Shown: one piece after another, positions 24,528 to 33,123 of the stretch
How the letters are laid out: each line of letters begins with the position of its first letter
Numbering within the stretch: the first letter of the stretch is position 1
From: Candidatus Sumerlaeia bacterium
GTDB lineage: Bacteria > Sumerlaeota > Sumerlaeia > JADFCW01
NCBI GenBank assembly: GCA_026415575.1
Contig: JAOAGV010000038.1
Location: 1 to 36,440, forward strand
Direction: 5' to 3'
Length of the DNA stretch: 36,440 nucleotides
The notes under the pieces: model-generated
Database searches by the model: none
Told to the model about the DNA's origin: nothing
Seen by the model: only the letters and a program-made list of their open reading frames with translations
Program-made: the position numbers and the translations under genes

Positions 24528-25005
24528 GGCTACCCCCTTCTTCGTTTCAGAACCAATCCGTCCGATGTTCGCGGTCTTCTCCGCAGGATTGGGTCTATGT
24601 TTTTTACATCCAGAGACAGTCGCTAATTCTCTCTGGACGCAAAGTCAAACAACATTTTCCACCTTCGGAGTGACCATCCGAGAATTTTTGAGATAAATCT
24701 CACGCAAAGGCGCCAAGTGAATAAAGGAAAACATCTATGATTCTACCAGAGGGTCGCTTTTTTAAAACAACCAAAGTTCCGACCAGTCCGAACTTTACTG
24801 AAATCCCAGAAAAAATTTTTGACTTGGCTTTTTTGCATGAGACCTTATCTGAAGGATCAAGGTGGCTGCAGGGGCATGGCGGAAACACTTGACTGCGGAC
24901 AGGGAATGTTTCTCTCTTCGTCCCATCGGACAGAAGCGACCCGAGCCGGCCGGAGCGGGAAAAAGCCGGTCGAGTAGTGGGAAAACAACCAAGGGAGCGG
25001 CAATT
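24528..25005. other. Divergent intergenic region (HEAT gene / Gfo-Idh-MocA gene)
   Basis: It separates divergently transcribed genes and must hold promoters for both, but no strong -10/-35 pair stands out; TTGACT at 24819-24824 is a partial match. A symmetric hairpin AAAGTTC/GAACTTT (24773-24796) could be an operator. It also contains the phrase CTCACGCAAAGGCGCCAAG (24699-24717) of the dispersed ACGCAAAG type. A strong ribosome binding site AAGGGAG (24991-24997) ends it. Confidence 0.5.
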
Positions 25006-26025
25006 ATGGAATCAAAAGTCTTGCGTGTGGGATTGGTGGGCGCGGGAACCATTGGCAATGTCCACCGGGCGGTGTATGAGAAGAATCCGGCGACAGAGGT
25101 TGTGGCGCTGGCCGATCCGCGCGGACCGGCCGTGCTCCACCAAAGCGGCGCGGCCTATGTGCCGGGCTCCAAAGGCACGTCGGGCACCATTTTGCCGGTG
25201 TACCCGACGCTGACTGAAATGCTGGCCAAAGAGGACATAGACATTGTGGACATCTGCACACCGACGCCGCTCCATCGCGACTTGGCCATCGAGGCGCTCG
25301 AAGCCGGCAAGCACGTTCTGTGCGAAAAACCCATGGGGCGCACACTGGCCGATTGCGATGCAATTCTTGAGGCCGACAAGAAAAGTCCAGGCAAACTGAT
25401 GATCGCCCACTGCCTGCGCTTCTGGCCCTGTTACGAATACCTGCATGAGGTGGTGACGCTGGGTCGCTACGGCCGGGTCGAGCGCGCGCGATTTGCCCGG
25501 CAGGTCATCGTGCCGCCGTCCGGCTGGTTTTTGGACGGCAGGATCAGCGGCGGGGCAATTCTGGACCTGCACATCCACGACGTGGACATCGCTTCGTGGA
25601 TTCTCGGACCGCCGTCGGCCATCACCGCCTTCGGACGCATTGGGCCGAGCGGCTGCCACGATCAGGTGGAGGCGGTCTGGCATTATGAGGACGACCGGCT
25701 GGTGGTGCTCGAGGGCATGTGGTTTAAGGCGGCACCGGTGCCGTTTGAGATGAGTTTCGAGGTAATGATGGAGGGTGCGACGGTGACCTATAATTCATCG
25801 CGCAAGCCCGATTTGCAGGTGCACATTCCGGGGCAGGCGATGACCGCGCCGGAACCGAGCAACGAGGACGGCTACACGCGGGAGATAGACTACTTTGTGC
25901 ACGCGATCCTCGAAGACCGGCCGATCGAGCGCGCCTCACCCGAAAGCTCGCGGCTGAGTGTGGCGTTGGTGGAAAGCGAAATCCAATCCATCGTGTCGCA
26001 CAGCACAGTGGGGATGCGGCAATAA
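25006..26025 (+). CDS. Cytosolic Gfo/Idh/MocA family oxidoreductase
   Basis: A 339-residue NAD(P)-dependent sugar dehydrogenase-like protein without a signal peptide. The dinucleotide loop is VGLVGAGTIGNVH (GAGTIG 12-17), DIVDICTPTPLHRDLAIEALEAGKHVLCEKPMGRTL carries the conserved Lys of EKP, and GGAILDLHIHDVDIASWILG supplies the substrate-site His and Asp. It would oxidise or reduce an unidentified sugar or inositol-like substrate in the cytoplasm. ATG 25006 is set by AAGGGAG (24991-24997), 8 nt upstream; the longer frame to the left has no conserved residues. The TIM-barrel isomerase gene follows 106 bp downstream on the same strand, a common partnership in inositol and rare-sugar catabolism. 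Confidence 0.93.
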   Translation: MESKVLRVGLVGAGTIGNVHRAVYEKNPATEVVALADPRGPAVLHQSGAAYVPGSKGTSGTILPVYPTLTEMLAKEDIDIVDICTPTPLHRDLAIEALEAGKHVLCEKPMGRTLADCDAILEADKKSPGKLMIAHCLRFWPCYEYLHEVVTLGRYGRVERARFARQVIVPPSGWFLDGRISGGAILDLHIHDVDIASWILGPPSAITAFGRIGPSGCHDQVEAVWHYEDDRLVVLEGMWFKAAPVPFEMSFEVMMEGATVTYNSSRKPDLQVHIPGQAMTAPEPSNEDGYTREIDYFVHAILEDRPIERASPESSRLSVALVESEIQSIVSHSTVGMRQ

Positions 26026-26131
26026 GCCAGTCGTAGGACAAGCGTGAAAGAAAGCCGGAGATTCCGGCCCATACTGAAGAGAAGGACTGCCGGCAGCGCA
26101 AAGTGCCGCAGCAGTCCGCGGAGGCAACACT

Positions 26132-26971
26132 ATGAGACCGTTTCAAGTCGGGGTGTTCTCCAACAGTCTTCATCCGGCCAGTCCGGAGGAGCTGTTCGAG
26201 CGCTTGGCCAAATTGAAATTGCGGGTGATTCAGTTGGGGCTAATTGACTATGCGTGGCACAAGCCGTCGGTGGTGGCTTCGCTCGAACGGCATTTGAAGC
26301 GGAGCGGGATTGCCGTGGCGGCTTCGTTTTTCGGCTTTCCCGACGAGGACTATTCCAGCATTCCGCGCATCCGCGAAACCGGCGGGCTGGCCTACGATTT
26401 CGAGGCGCGGCTGAAAGTCATCCGGAAGGTCATCAAGATCTCCGCCCAACTGGGAATTCCCGCCGTCGGCGCCCATGCCGGATTTGTTCCCGAAGACCCG
26501 CGCGATCCGCAGTATGGTGTGATGATTCAGCGAATCGGCCGGGTGGCCGACGAGATGAAAAAGGCGGGGCTTCGGATGCTGCTGGAAACGGGCCAAGAGA
26601 CGCCCGACGGCCTGTTGCAGGTGCTGAAAGACTTGGGGCGGGACAATGTCGGGATCAATTTCGACCCGGCGAACCTTCTTCTTTACGGCGTGGGCGAGCC
26701 CGTGACGGCGGTGAAAAAACTGGGGCCATACATCGCCAGCATTCACGCCAAAGACGCCGTGCCGTCGGGCCGGAAGGATGAATGGGGAACGGAAAGACTT
26801 CTGGGCGAGGGTGCGGTGAACTATCCGAAGTTCCTTCGGGCGCTGCGCGACGCAGGGTTCCGCGGGCCGCTGATTATCGAGTGCGAAATTCCGGGCACCG
26901 ATCCCATGCACAACGTAACGCACGCCCGGGACTTTCTGCGCCGGTGTTTGCGTGAGATGAAATCTGCGTAG
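26132..26971 (+). CDS. Sugar phosphate isomerase/epimerase-like TIM-barrel protein
   Basis: A 279-residue xylose-isomerase-like TIM barrel. The metal-binding residues expected for the AP-endonuclease-2/isomerase superfamily are visible: Glu152 (MLLETGQE), Asp178 (INFDPANLL), His205 (SIHAKDAV) and Glu250 (LIIECEI), plus the LGEGAVNYPKFLRAL segment. It would isomerise or epimerise a ketose or cyclic polyol in the cytoplasm; the exact substrate is unknown. GCGGAGGCAAC lies just upstream of the ATG. Its placement directly after a cytosolic Gfo/Idh/MocA dehydrogenase suggests successive steps of one pathway, possibly with the FGGY kinase 5 kb away. Confidence 0.9.
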   Translation: MRPFQVGVFSNSLHPASPEELFERLAKLKLRVIQLGLIDYAWHKPSVVASLERHLKRSGIAVAASFFGFPDEDYSSIPRIRETGGLAYDFEARLKVIRKVIKISAQLGIPAVGAHAGFVPEDPRDPQYGVMIQRIGRVADEMKKAGLRMLLETGQETPDGLLQVLKDLGRDNVGINFDPANLLLYGVGEPVTAVKKLGPYIASIHAKDAVPSGRKDEWGTERLLGEGAVNYPKFLRALRDAGFRGPLIIECEIPGTDPMHNVTHARDFLRRCLREMKSA

Positions 26972-27460
26972 TGGCTCGCCGCGCGCCACGAGCGGGCGGA
27001 ACAGAGAATGTGTATTTGTCAGGTTTTTCAAAAGCGCGGAGTCTGTGGGGAAACCCTTTGGAGTGTTGCGCGGGACGCAAGTTCCATTCGCCCCATCAGC
27101 GGGCTTGTCCGTCCCTGAGTGTCCACTAAAGTCGGAACTCCATACTCTTCCCGACAGGCTTCTTGCGTTGCAGTAAAGAAGGCCAGCCGCAACATGCGGG
27201 TTCTCCCGTGCCGGCATCGCACGCATGTTGTTCCCGAATCACAAAACGATGATTCGGTGCACAAGTTCGATCGGCGGTTTCTTGGCGGTTGTGCGGGAGA
27301 CTTTTTTTGAAGGATCAAAGCAGCGCGCAGGACGCGATAAAAATTGCATTGACGGGGCATCATCGTTTTTTGTAGGAATTGAAGTTGAGCGGTTTTTTGG
27401 CTGTAAAATTGGTGGATTTAATCCCAGCAGCGGCGCCCGAAGGGCGGGAGGAAAACAGCG
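26972..27460. other. Spacer ahead of the TPR/pseudoprotease lipoprotein gene
   Basis: No supportable gene. It becomes AT-rich in the last 150 bp, where TAAAAT (27404-27409) could be a -10 box; the nearest -35-like TTGAAG (27379-27384) has 19-bp spacing, so the promoter is uncertain. GGGAGGAAAA just before 27461 is the ribosome binding site of the next gene. Confidence 0.45.
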
Positions 27461-29707
27461 ATGAACGCGCAAGTCCAAACCAATATCCATAGAATTTTTA
27501 TCGGTTTGTTTGTCTGCGCAATGGCGACGGCCTGCAGCCGCATTCCGCGGGATCAGGCGGCATTTCAGCGGGCCGAGCAACTAAACACCGCGTCAGGCTA
27601 TCAGCAGTTTTTGCAGTATTATCCAAATTCGCCTCTGGCGCCGGAAGCCCGCAAACGAGCGGCACAATTGCAGGAACAGCACTGGATGTCGCAATTCAAG
27701 GAGATCGAGAACGCCACCAAGGCCAGTGTGGTGGAGCGGTTTATGAAGTATCACCCGCAGCCGGAGTTGGTCCTGATGGCCAAGTTGCGCATTGCCCAGA
27801 TTGACTATAGCGAGATCGAGACGCAAAGTCCTTTTCGAGCCACGCGACCGGGTAACGGTTCCTATCGGGAATTTGTCAATTACTATGCCTTCAGCGACTA
27901 TATTCCGGTTCCCGGCGATGCCTCGATGCGGGAGCGATACTACAAGACGCTGCATCCGCTGCTTTTGCAGGCCATGCGCCAAGTCAGATCGTTCGACATG
28001 TGGGCCCGCTATCTGGCCACGTATCCCGACAGCCCGTATTTCCAGCAGGCTGCCGGCGACGTGGAGAAACTGATCGAGGAAAACCTCGACAAATGGGACG
28101 GCTACGAGATGCTGATGAACTATCTGTCGCTGTACGACAACACGCTCAAGCGGCCGTGCGCCAACCGGAATGCGTTGATTCGGCAGGCGCAGGACAAACT
28201 GGCTGCGATGGCCGAGCGTGAAAACACGCTGGCGCACTACGAGCGGTATTTGCAGACGTTCGCCGATTCCCCCCACGTGAAACGCATTACGCTCTTGCGC
28301 GATCATATCCGGTTTGGCGAGGCACGCGAGCGCAAAGATCGCGCGATGATGGAGCGCCTTATCGCGCAATACAAAGACCATCCCGACCCTCTGGCCAAAA
28401 CCGATGTGGCCGAAGCGACTGCGTTTCTCGAACGGATTGATTTCGATGCGGCCGTATCGGCGAACACCCCGAAAGCGTTTCGCGATTTTATGAGCCAGTA
28501 TAAAGGCCGCGACTTTGCCGGTCTAATCCCCGAAGCCGACGCACGCCTCAAACGGATTCACAACCAAATGCTCCTGAGCGCCAAGTCGGCGGGTACGTCG
28601 GCCAAGTTCCGCCAGTTCCTCGAAGTGTTCCCCGATACGCCTTCCAAGGACGATGTGCTCAAACTTCTCGAAGAAGCCGAGTTCAAGGAGGCAATCGCCG
28701 GCAGCGATACGGCGGCCATCCAAGCCGTCATGGCGCGCTATCCGTCTTCGCCGTTCCGGGAGCGGGCCTTGAACCGCATTGACGACATCGAGTATAAAGC
28801 GGTGGAAACGCGGGCGCTGGAAGAACCCTCCACCGCGCCGCTGAAGGAGTATCTGGAGCGCCGTCCGCAGGGCAGGCATGCCGTCGAGGCCGAAGACCTG
28901 ATCAAGCGGTTGAACCAACATCACGCCCAATACGAGACGGAGCTGCAGCGCGCGCGGGAAAGCGGCAATATCGCGCGGTTCAACAAATTCATCGTCGAAA
29001 GTCAGGGCAACCATTATACCGCGCGGCGGGGACAGCAAGACCTCGAACTGCTGCGCCGCGAAACGACCGCCAAGCAACTGGCCGCCGACTTGGCCAGCAC
29101 GGCCACTCAAGCAGCGCGGGCCGTTTTCCCCGCAGCTCCGGCTCGGGCGGTCACCGACAGCGCGCAAGCCATTGTGTATGTCGAAAGCAATACGGGAACA
29201 AGCACGGGGTTCTTCTTCGCCCGCGAGGGGTTGATTCTGACCAATGCCCGCATGCTGGCCAATGCCGTGGCAAGCCAGGTGAAGGTGAGGATCGCCAATC
29301 GGGCGCGTCCTGCACGGGTGGTCGCTATTGCAGCGGCGCCGGCCGATCTGGCTGTGCTAAGAGTCGAAGGGACGTATGATCCGATTGCCATGGGCAATCC
29401 GACTTTGCTGGCTGCCGGCGAACGGTTGGTTTGCCTTGCCACGCAGGGCACCAAAGTCGAAACCCTCGAAGGCACGTTCCACAGCGCCAAGAAATCGGGC
29501 GATGTGGAATGGCTTCTGATCCAGTCGTCCAAAATCAATCCCAACCTCGGCGGCGTCGTTGTGAACCAGAGCGGGAGGGCTGTGGGCTTGGTTGTGCGGT
29601 CGGACGTTGTGGACGCAGCCGTGAAAGAAAGCGGCGAGGATTTCGTCTATGCCATTTCCATGCGATCGGCTTTCCCGCTCATGGAGAAAGCGATCTTGGG
29701 AAAGTAG
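27461..29707 (+). CDS. Lipoprotein with helical repeats and a trypsin/HtrA-like pseudoprotease domain
   Basis: A 748-residue exported lipoprotein: the signal RIFIGLFVCAMATAC gives a lipobox Cys. Residues ~30-545 are helical repeats of TPR/Sel1-like character, many with the phrase [YF]P[DN]SP[LYF] (YYPNSPLAPEA, TYPDSPYFQQA, VFPDTPSKDD, RYPSSPFRERA), suggesting a protein-interaction arm. Residues ~570-745 are a chymotrypsin-like serine protease fold (STGFFFAREGLILTNARML ... PADLAVLRVEG ... INPNLGGVVVNQSGRAVGLV) like HtrA/DegP. Only the Asp of the triad remains (Asp629); His is Arg597 in TNAR and the nucleophile Ser is Leu696 in PNLGG. It is therefore probably proteolytically dead and may bind substrates or partners. 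GGGAGGAAAA precedes the ATG. Neighbouring genes give no hint of the partner. Confidence 0.85.
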   Translation: MNAQVQTNIHRIFIGLFVCAMATACSRIPRDQAAFQRAEQLNTASGYQQFLQYYPNSPLAPEARKRAAQLQEQHWMSQFKEIENATKASVVERFMKYHPQPELVLMAKLRIAQIDYSEIETQSPFRATRPGNGSYREFVNYYAFSDYIPVPGDASMRERYYKTLHPLLLQAMRQVRSFDMWARYLATYPDSPYFQQAAGDVEKLIEENLDKWDGYEMLMNYLSLYDNTLKRPCANRNALIRQAQDKLAAMAERENTLAHYERYLQTFADSPHVKRITLLRDHIRFGEARERKDRAMMERLIAQYKDHPDPLAKTDVAEATAFLERIDFDAAVSANTPKAFRDFMSQYKGRDFAGLIPEADARLKRIHNQMLLSAKSAGTSAKFRQFLEVFPDTPSKDDVLKLLEEAEFKEAIAGSDTAAIQAVMARYPSSPFRERALNRIDDIEYKAVETRALEEPSTAPLKEYLERRPQGRHAVEAEDLIKRLNQHHAQYETELQRARESGNIARFNKFIVESQGNHYTARRGQQDLELLRRETTAKQLAADLASTATQAARAVFPAAPARAVTDSAQAIVYVESNTGTSTGFFFAREGLILTNARMLANAVASQVKVRIANRARPARVVAIAAAPADLAVLRVEGTYDPIAMGNPTLLAAGERLVCLATQGTKVETLEGTFHSAKKSGDVEWLLIQSSKINPNLGGVVVNQSGRAVGLVVRSDVVDAAVKESGEDFVYAISMRSAFPLMEKAILGK

Positions 29708-29799
29708 GAGTTTGAACCGCTGCCCATTTGCCGGCGGGGCAAAAGTGGACGTGCAAAGAGCCTATCGCGTGGGCTGCATAACGGCAAAACCATAGCGCG

Positions 29800-30630
29800 T
29801 TACCGGGGCGTTTCGCAGGCGGCATGTCCGGCCGCCGCGGCGGGACACAGGCCCTGACAGTCGTGGCAAACAATGCAGTCGAGCGCGCGGTTGGCGGGCA
29901 ATCCCGCGGAGAACCGCTCGCTGGGGTGCACATCCGTCGGGCAGAGGCGATCGCAGGCACGGCAGGACAGACACTGCCCGCGCGGCCGCCGAACCACCCA
30001 CCAGCTCAGATAATTCAGCGGCGCCATCAGAGCGCCGATCGGGCACAGCACACGGCAGAACCCCCGCCGGGCTACAATCACAAATCCGATCACGGCAAAG
30101 AGAACGGCAAACCGCGCGACGGTGCCGTAGGTAATCTGGCCCGTCGAAATTACTGACGGCAATGCTGCTTGGATTGTGGCTGCCGGACAGAAGCGGCAGA
30201 AGGAGAAGTGGGTGGTTTCGCCGAGAAAATAGGGAATCAAAAGCACCAGAAAGACCAGCACAAGGTATTTGATGTTCCGCGTCCAGTCAGGCAGCACGAT
30301 CTTTCGCCAGCGAATCTTATAAAGCAAGTCCTGCAGATAGCCGAACGGACAAATCCATCCGCAAAACAATCGCCCCGCCAGCACGCCGATCAATAATACG
30401 GTCCCCAGCGCCACAAACGGAAACAGGTGATAGCCGGCGTAGTGCACAAACACGCCGATGGGGCAGGCAAACCATGACAGTGGGCACGAGTGACAACTCA
30501 GCACCGGGTTGCACAGCCATTTGACTTCGGGTCCCCATGAGCTGTGGAGCGCAAGCAGCGCCGCCAGCTGATATGTTGTTCGTTTTTTCATCGGGCGGGT
30601 TTTGTGCAGCCGCCTTGGCTGCCTCGACAT
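29800..30630 (-). CDS. NapH/MauN-like 4Fe-4S polyferredoxin membrane protein
   Basis: Up to 276 residues with about five membrane spans and many Cys. Near the N-terminus is a CNPVLSCHSCPLSWFACPIG cluster, then GRLFCGWICPFGYLQDLL and CRVLCPIGALMAPL, as in NapH/MauN/CcoG-type membrane electron carriers. Two 4Fe-4S motifs close the protein: CLSCRACDRLCP and CIVCHDCQGLCP. It would pass electrons between the quinone pool and an exported redox partner. It is the last gene of the sel run, 8 nt after the small membrane protein. The start is ambiguous: ATG 30630 overlaps a hairpin that may belong to the upstream gene, while ATG 30591 (MKKRTTYQL) looks more natural; neither has a strong ribosome binding site. 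Confidence 0.88.
   Translation of the reverse strand: MSRQPRRLHKTRPMKKRTTYQLAALLALHSSWGPEVKWLCNPVLSCHSCPLSWFACPIGVFVHYAGYHLFPFVALGTVLLIGVLAGRLFCGWICPFGYLQDLLYKIRWRKIVLPDWTRNIKYLVLVFLVLLIPYFLGETTHFSFCRFCPAATIQAALPSVISTGQITYGTVARFAVLFAVIGFVIVARRGFCRVLCPIGALMAPLNYLSWWVVRRPRGQCLSCRACDRLCPTDVHPSERFSAGLPANRALDCIVCHDCQGLCPAAAAGHAACETPR
30603..30629 (-). promoter_or_regulatory. Hairpin downstream of a TGA codon, SECIS-like candidate
   Basis: On the minus strand, GCAGCC (30622-30617) pairs with GGCTGC (30611-30606) around loop AAGGC, extended by TGT/ACA across a 4-nt bulge. The stem starts 16 nt after the TGA at 30641-30639 and the apical loop starts 22 nt after it. Bacterial SECIS elements are bulged stem-loops just after the UGA with G in the apical loop, so geometry fits loosely. 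It could equally be chance. Confidence 0.25.
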
Positions 30631-30638
30631 ACCTACTT

Positions 30639-30959
30639 TCAGGTGGGACAGGCTTGTTTGCCGCGCGGCTGCGAGGGATCATACGTGAAGAACAGGGTTT
30701 CGCCGATTCTCGTAATTCCCGTGAACGTCGCATTGATTACCAGTTCGCGGTCGCTGATCGCAGACGGCACTGCGGCACGCCCGCCGCCTTCCGGTGTTTT
30801 GATCTGTCCGTCTTCAGTAAATTCCGGAATCACCGGCGGGGATTCAATTGCCGGATCGAGCGCGACCGGATGGGAAACAAACCGGCCGATGGCCAAAAGC
30901 GCCAGAGCCACAACAAGGCCCATCGCCGACAGAAGAGTTTGGAGACGCGGGTTCCTCAT
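30639..30959 (-). CDS. Small membrane-anchored protein; possible selenoprotein
   Basis: A 106-residue protein I do not recognise. One N-terminal transmembrane segment (LLSAMGLVVALALLAIGRFV, 9-28) is followed by a Pro/Glu-rich linker and a soluble part (SDRELVINATFTGITRIGETLFFTYDPSQP) ending in KQACPT. Its ATG directly follows the selB stop (0-nt gap), so translation is coupled to the Sec-insertion factor. The closing codon is TGA, followed by AAG and then TAG. If TGA were read as selenocysteine, the end would be CPTU-Lys, a CxxU redox motif, and a hairpin sits 16 nt downstream. Read normally, the protein ends at Thr106. The next gene is a NapH-like polyferredoxin, which suggests an envelope redox pair. 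Confidence 0.7.
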   Translation of the reverse strand: MRNPRLQTLLSAMGLVVALALLAIGRFVSHPVALDPAIESPPVIPEFTEDGQIKTPEGGGRAAVPSAISDRELVINATFTGITRIGETLFFTYDPSQPRGKQACPT

Positions 30960-32951
30960 TTATTCCAACAGATTTCGCCGGAAATCCGGTGCCAACTTTC
31001 TATCATTACCCACTCGCACGGTGACCCGCCGCGCGTCAAGATAATCCAGAATGGCGAGGGCATACTTTCGGCTGGACGCGATATGGTATTTGAAATCGGC
31101 GGAATTCAGCACGCCCTTTTCCTGAATGGTCGCCACGACCATATCCTGCGCTTTCTTGAATGCAGCCCGTGTCAAGATTACATGCGGCGTAAGCCGCAGG
31201 AGGCGGCCCTCCTTGCAGAGGTAGTTCAGCAGGCGGTCAATGCTGGGCTGAGTTGTCTGAAGCAGCGCCGGCAGTTCGTCGGGACGGGGCGACTGAAAGC
31301 CGGTTTTTTCATACAGCGCGAGGATTCGTTCGATCAGGTTTCGGTCGGCTTCGCTCATGGCTGTCACGCTGGTCGGCAGGACAAACGTATCGCCGCGCCG
31401 CTCCAGCAGACCGCTGCGTTCGAGGTCGCTTTCGAGTTTCTTCCACACCGCGGACGGAAAATCGAAATCCCGATGCAGTTCGCTGATGGTCAGATTCAAC
31501 ACGCCGCCTTCGCGCGACGCGGTTTCAATGCGGCTGCGCACACGCTGCAGGCATGAATCATACGCCTCGCGATGGATGTAATAGTCCTCGGCAAGCAGCA
31601 GGATTTTATTGCCGTCCTGCAATCGCCCGACCGCCGTGCGCACGGCCGCCAGCGGCAACATGGCAGACCGCGAAAGGTCGCGCAGGGTGCATCCCAGCGG
31701 ATGGACGTGGAGCAACAGGTATTCAAGTTTTCGCGCCGCACCCGCGTCCGAGGTTGGGTCGTATCCCTGAAAAAAGGCCTCGCGCCGCTGGAGGCGTTCA
31801 AGCGTTTCGCTCTTGCGCAGGCGCTGGTCGGCGCGGCCGACTTCAAGAATCTGCCCGCCGGCAATGGTCATCGCCGGCGAGGCGCGGCGCACAATAAACC
31901 GGTCGCCGACCGCCGCCGCAACCGGACGGTGCAGAAGAACCGTGGCAAATGCGCGCTGATTGTCCGCCAAGGCCTCGCTGTCGAGCAACAGCACCTTTCC
32001 GCTTTCCTCGGCCGTTCCCGTGTGAAACTTGATTTCTTCGGCGTTGCGGAGCGGCTTGGCCAGTCCCGCGATGGATTGAAGGGCCACATGAAACACCGCC
32101 GACGCCTTCAGATAGCCGGGCGCACACAGCACTTGGCCGCGCACGGGCGGACTCTTGCCGAAGTCGGGGATGTTCAGCGCCAGACACTGGCCGCAGCCGC
32201 CTTCGCGCGCATCGCGCAAAAACCGCTGGATGCCTTTGACCTTGCCGATTTGCCCGCCCGGAACCAGTTCCAGTTCATCGCCGACGGCGACCGTTCCATC
32301 CAACGGGATGCCGGTTACGACAGCGCCGAAACCTTTCTGCGTGAAGACGCGCTCGACGGGCATGCGAAAAATGCCCGCGCTGCGCCGCCGCTCCAGCCGT
32401 TGGATTTCCGCCACCAGCGTTTCGTAGAACGCATCGTAGCCCTCGAAGGTTTCCGACGAAACCGGACAGATCGGGCAATTGGCGAGGAAGGTGTTTTGGA
32501 GAAAAGCGCGAATTTCTTCGGTCAGGCTGCGAACGCGTTCGGGCGAAACCAAATCGGTCTTGGTCAGGGCAACCAACCCGCGCCGCACGCCCAGTAGTTC
32601 CATAATCTGGACGTGCTCGATGGTCTGCGGCATGATGCCGTCGTCGGCGGCGATGACCAGAATGGTCAGATCAATGCCCGAGACGCCGGCCACCATGTTC
32701 TTAATGAATTTTTCGTGGCCCGGAACATCCACGATTCCCGCGGCAAGATTGTTGCCCAAAAAGCACGGCGCAAAGCCAAGGTCTATCGTCAGGCCGCGCT
32801 CTTGTTCTTCTTTCAGGCGGTCGGTATTGCAGCCGGTAAGAAGCTTGACCAGACGCGTTTTGCCGTGGTCTACGTGGCCGGCCGTGCAAATCATCGTGAC
32901 CACGTCGGGTGTGAGGCGGGGAGAGAGGAATCCGGGGGGCCGCTGCGGCAT
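30960..32951 (-). CDS. selB: Selenocysteine-specific elongation factor SelB
   Basis: A 663-residue translation GTPase that carries Sec-tRNA(Sec) to ribosomes at UGA codons marked by a SECIS hairpin. G1 is GHVDHGKT (25-32), G2 lies in [10 protein letters not shown]3 is DVPGHEKF, G4 is TKTD. EF-Tu-like domains follow ([27 protein letters not shown]), and residues ~380-663 are the SelB-type winged-helix array that binds the mRNA hairpin. The ATG at 32951 has AGGA about 10 nt upstream; ATG 32894 ([12 protein letters not shown]) is an alternative. It lies 172 bp downstream of selD and is directly followed by the small membrane protein gene. Confidence 0.97.
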   Translation of the reverse strand: MPQRPPGFLSPRLTPDVVTMICTAGHVDHGKTRLVKLLTGCNTDRLKEEQERGLTIDLGFAPCFLGNNLAAGIVDVPGHEKFIKNMVAGVSGIDLTILVIAADDGIMPQTIEHVQIMELLGVRRGLVALTKTDLVSPERVRSLTEEIRAFLQNTFLANCPICPVSSETFEGYDAFYETLVAEIQRLERRRSAGIFRMPVERVFTQKGFGAVVTGIPLDGTVAVGDELELVPGGQIGKVKGIQRFLRDAREGGCGQCLALNIPDFGKSPPVRGQVLCAPGYLKASAVFHVALQSIAGLAKPLRNAEEIKFHTGTAEESGKVLLLDSEALADNQRAFATVLLHRPVAAAVGDRFIVRRASPAMTIAGGQILEVGRADQRLRKSETLERLQRREAFFQGYDPTSDAGAARKLEYLLLHVHPLGCTLRDLSRSAMLPLAAVRTAVGRLQDGNKILLLAEDYYIHREAYDSCLQRVRSRIETASREGGVLNLTISELHRDFDFPSAVWKKLESDLERSGLLERRGDTFVLPTSVTAMSEADRNLIERILALYEKTGFQSPRPDELPALLQTTQPSIDRLLNYLCKEGRLLRLTPHVILTRAAFKKAQDMVVATIQEKGVLNSADFKYHIASSRKYALAILDYLDARRVTVRVGNDRKLAPDFRRNLLE

Positions 32952-33123
32952 AGGGGGAATCCTGTGGGGTTTTGGGTTTTCGATTTTGGGTTAAGAACCG
33001 GTTGGCGCCGCTCTTTCTCCGTTGTTTCGCGGGGACGAAATGTTACACATCCTTGGTAAGTTTGGTGCCGGTGCCGGACTCATCGGGGCCCTCCCTTGCA
33101 TCCGATCCGTCCCATCCGTCCGA

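Noticed and set aside
24819..24850. Sigma-54-like TGGC...TTGC or sigma-70 promoter ahead of the cytosolic Gfo/Idh/MocA gene
   Set aside because: GG-to-GC distance is too short for sigma-54, and the TTGACT to TTATCT spacing is 20 bp, too long for a confident sigma-70 call.
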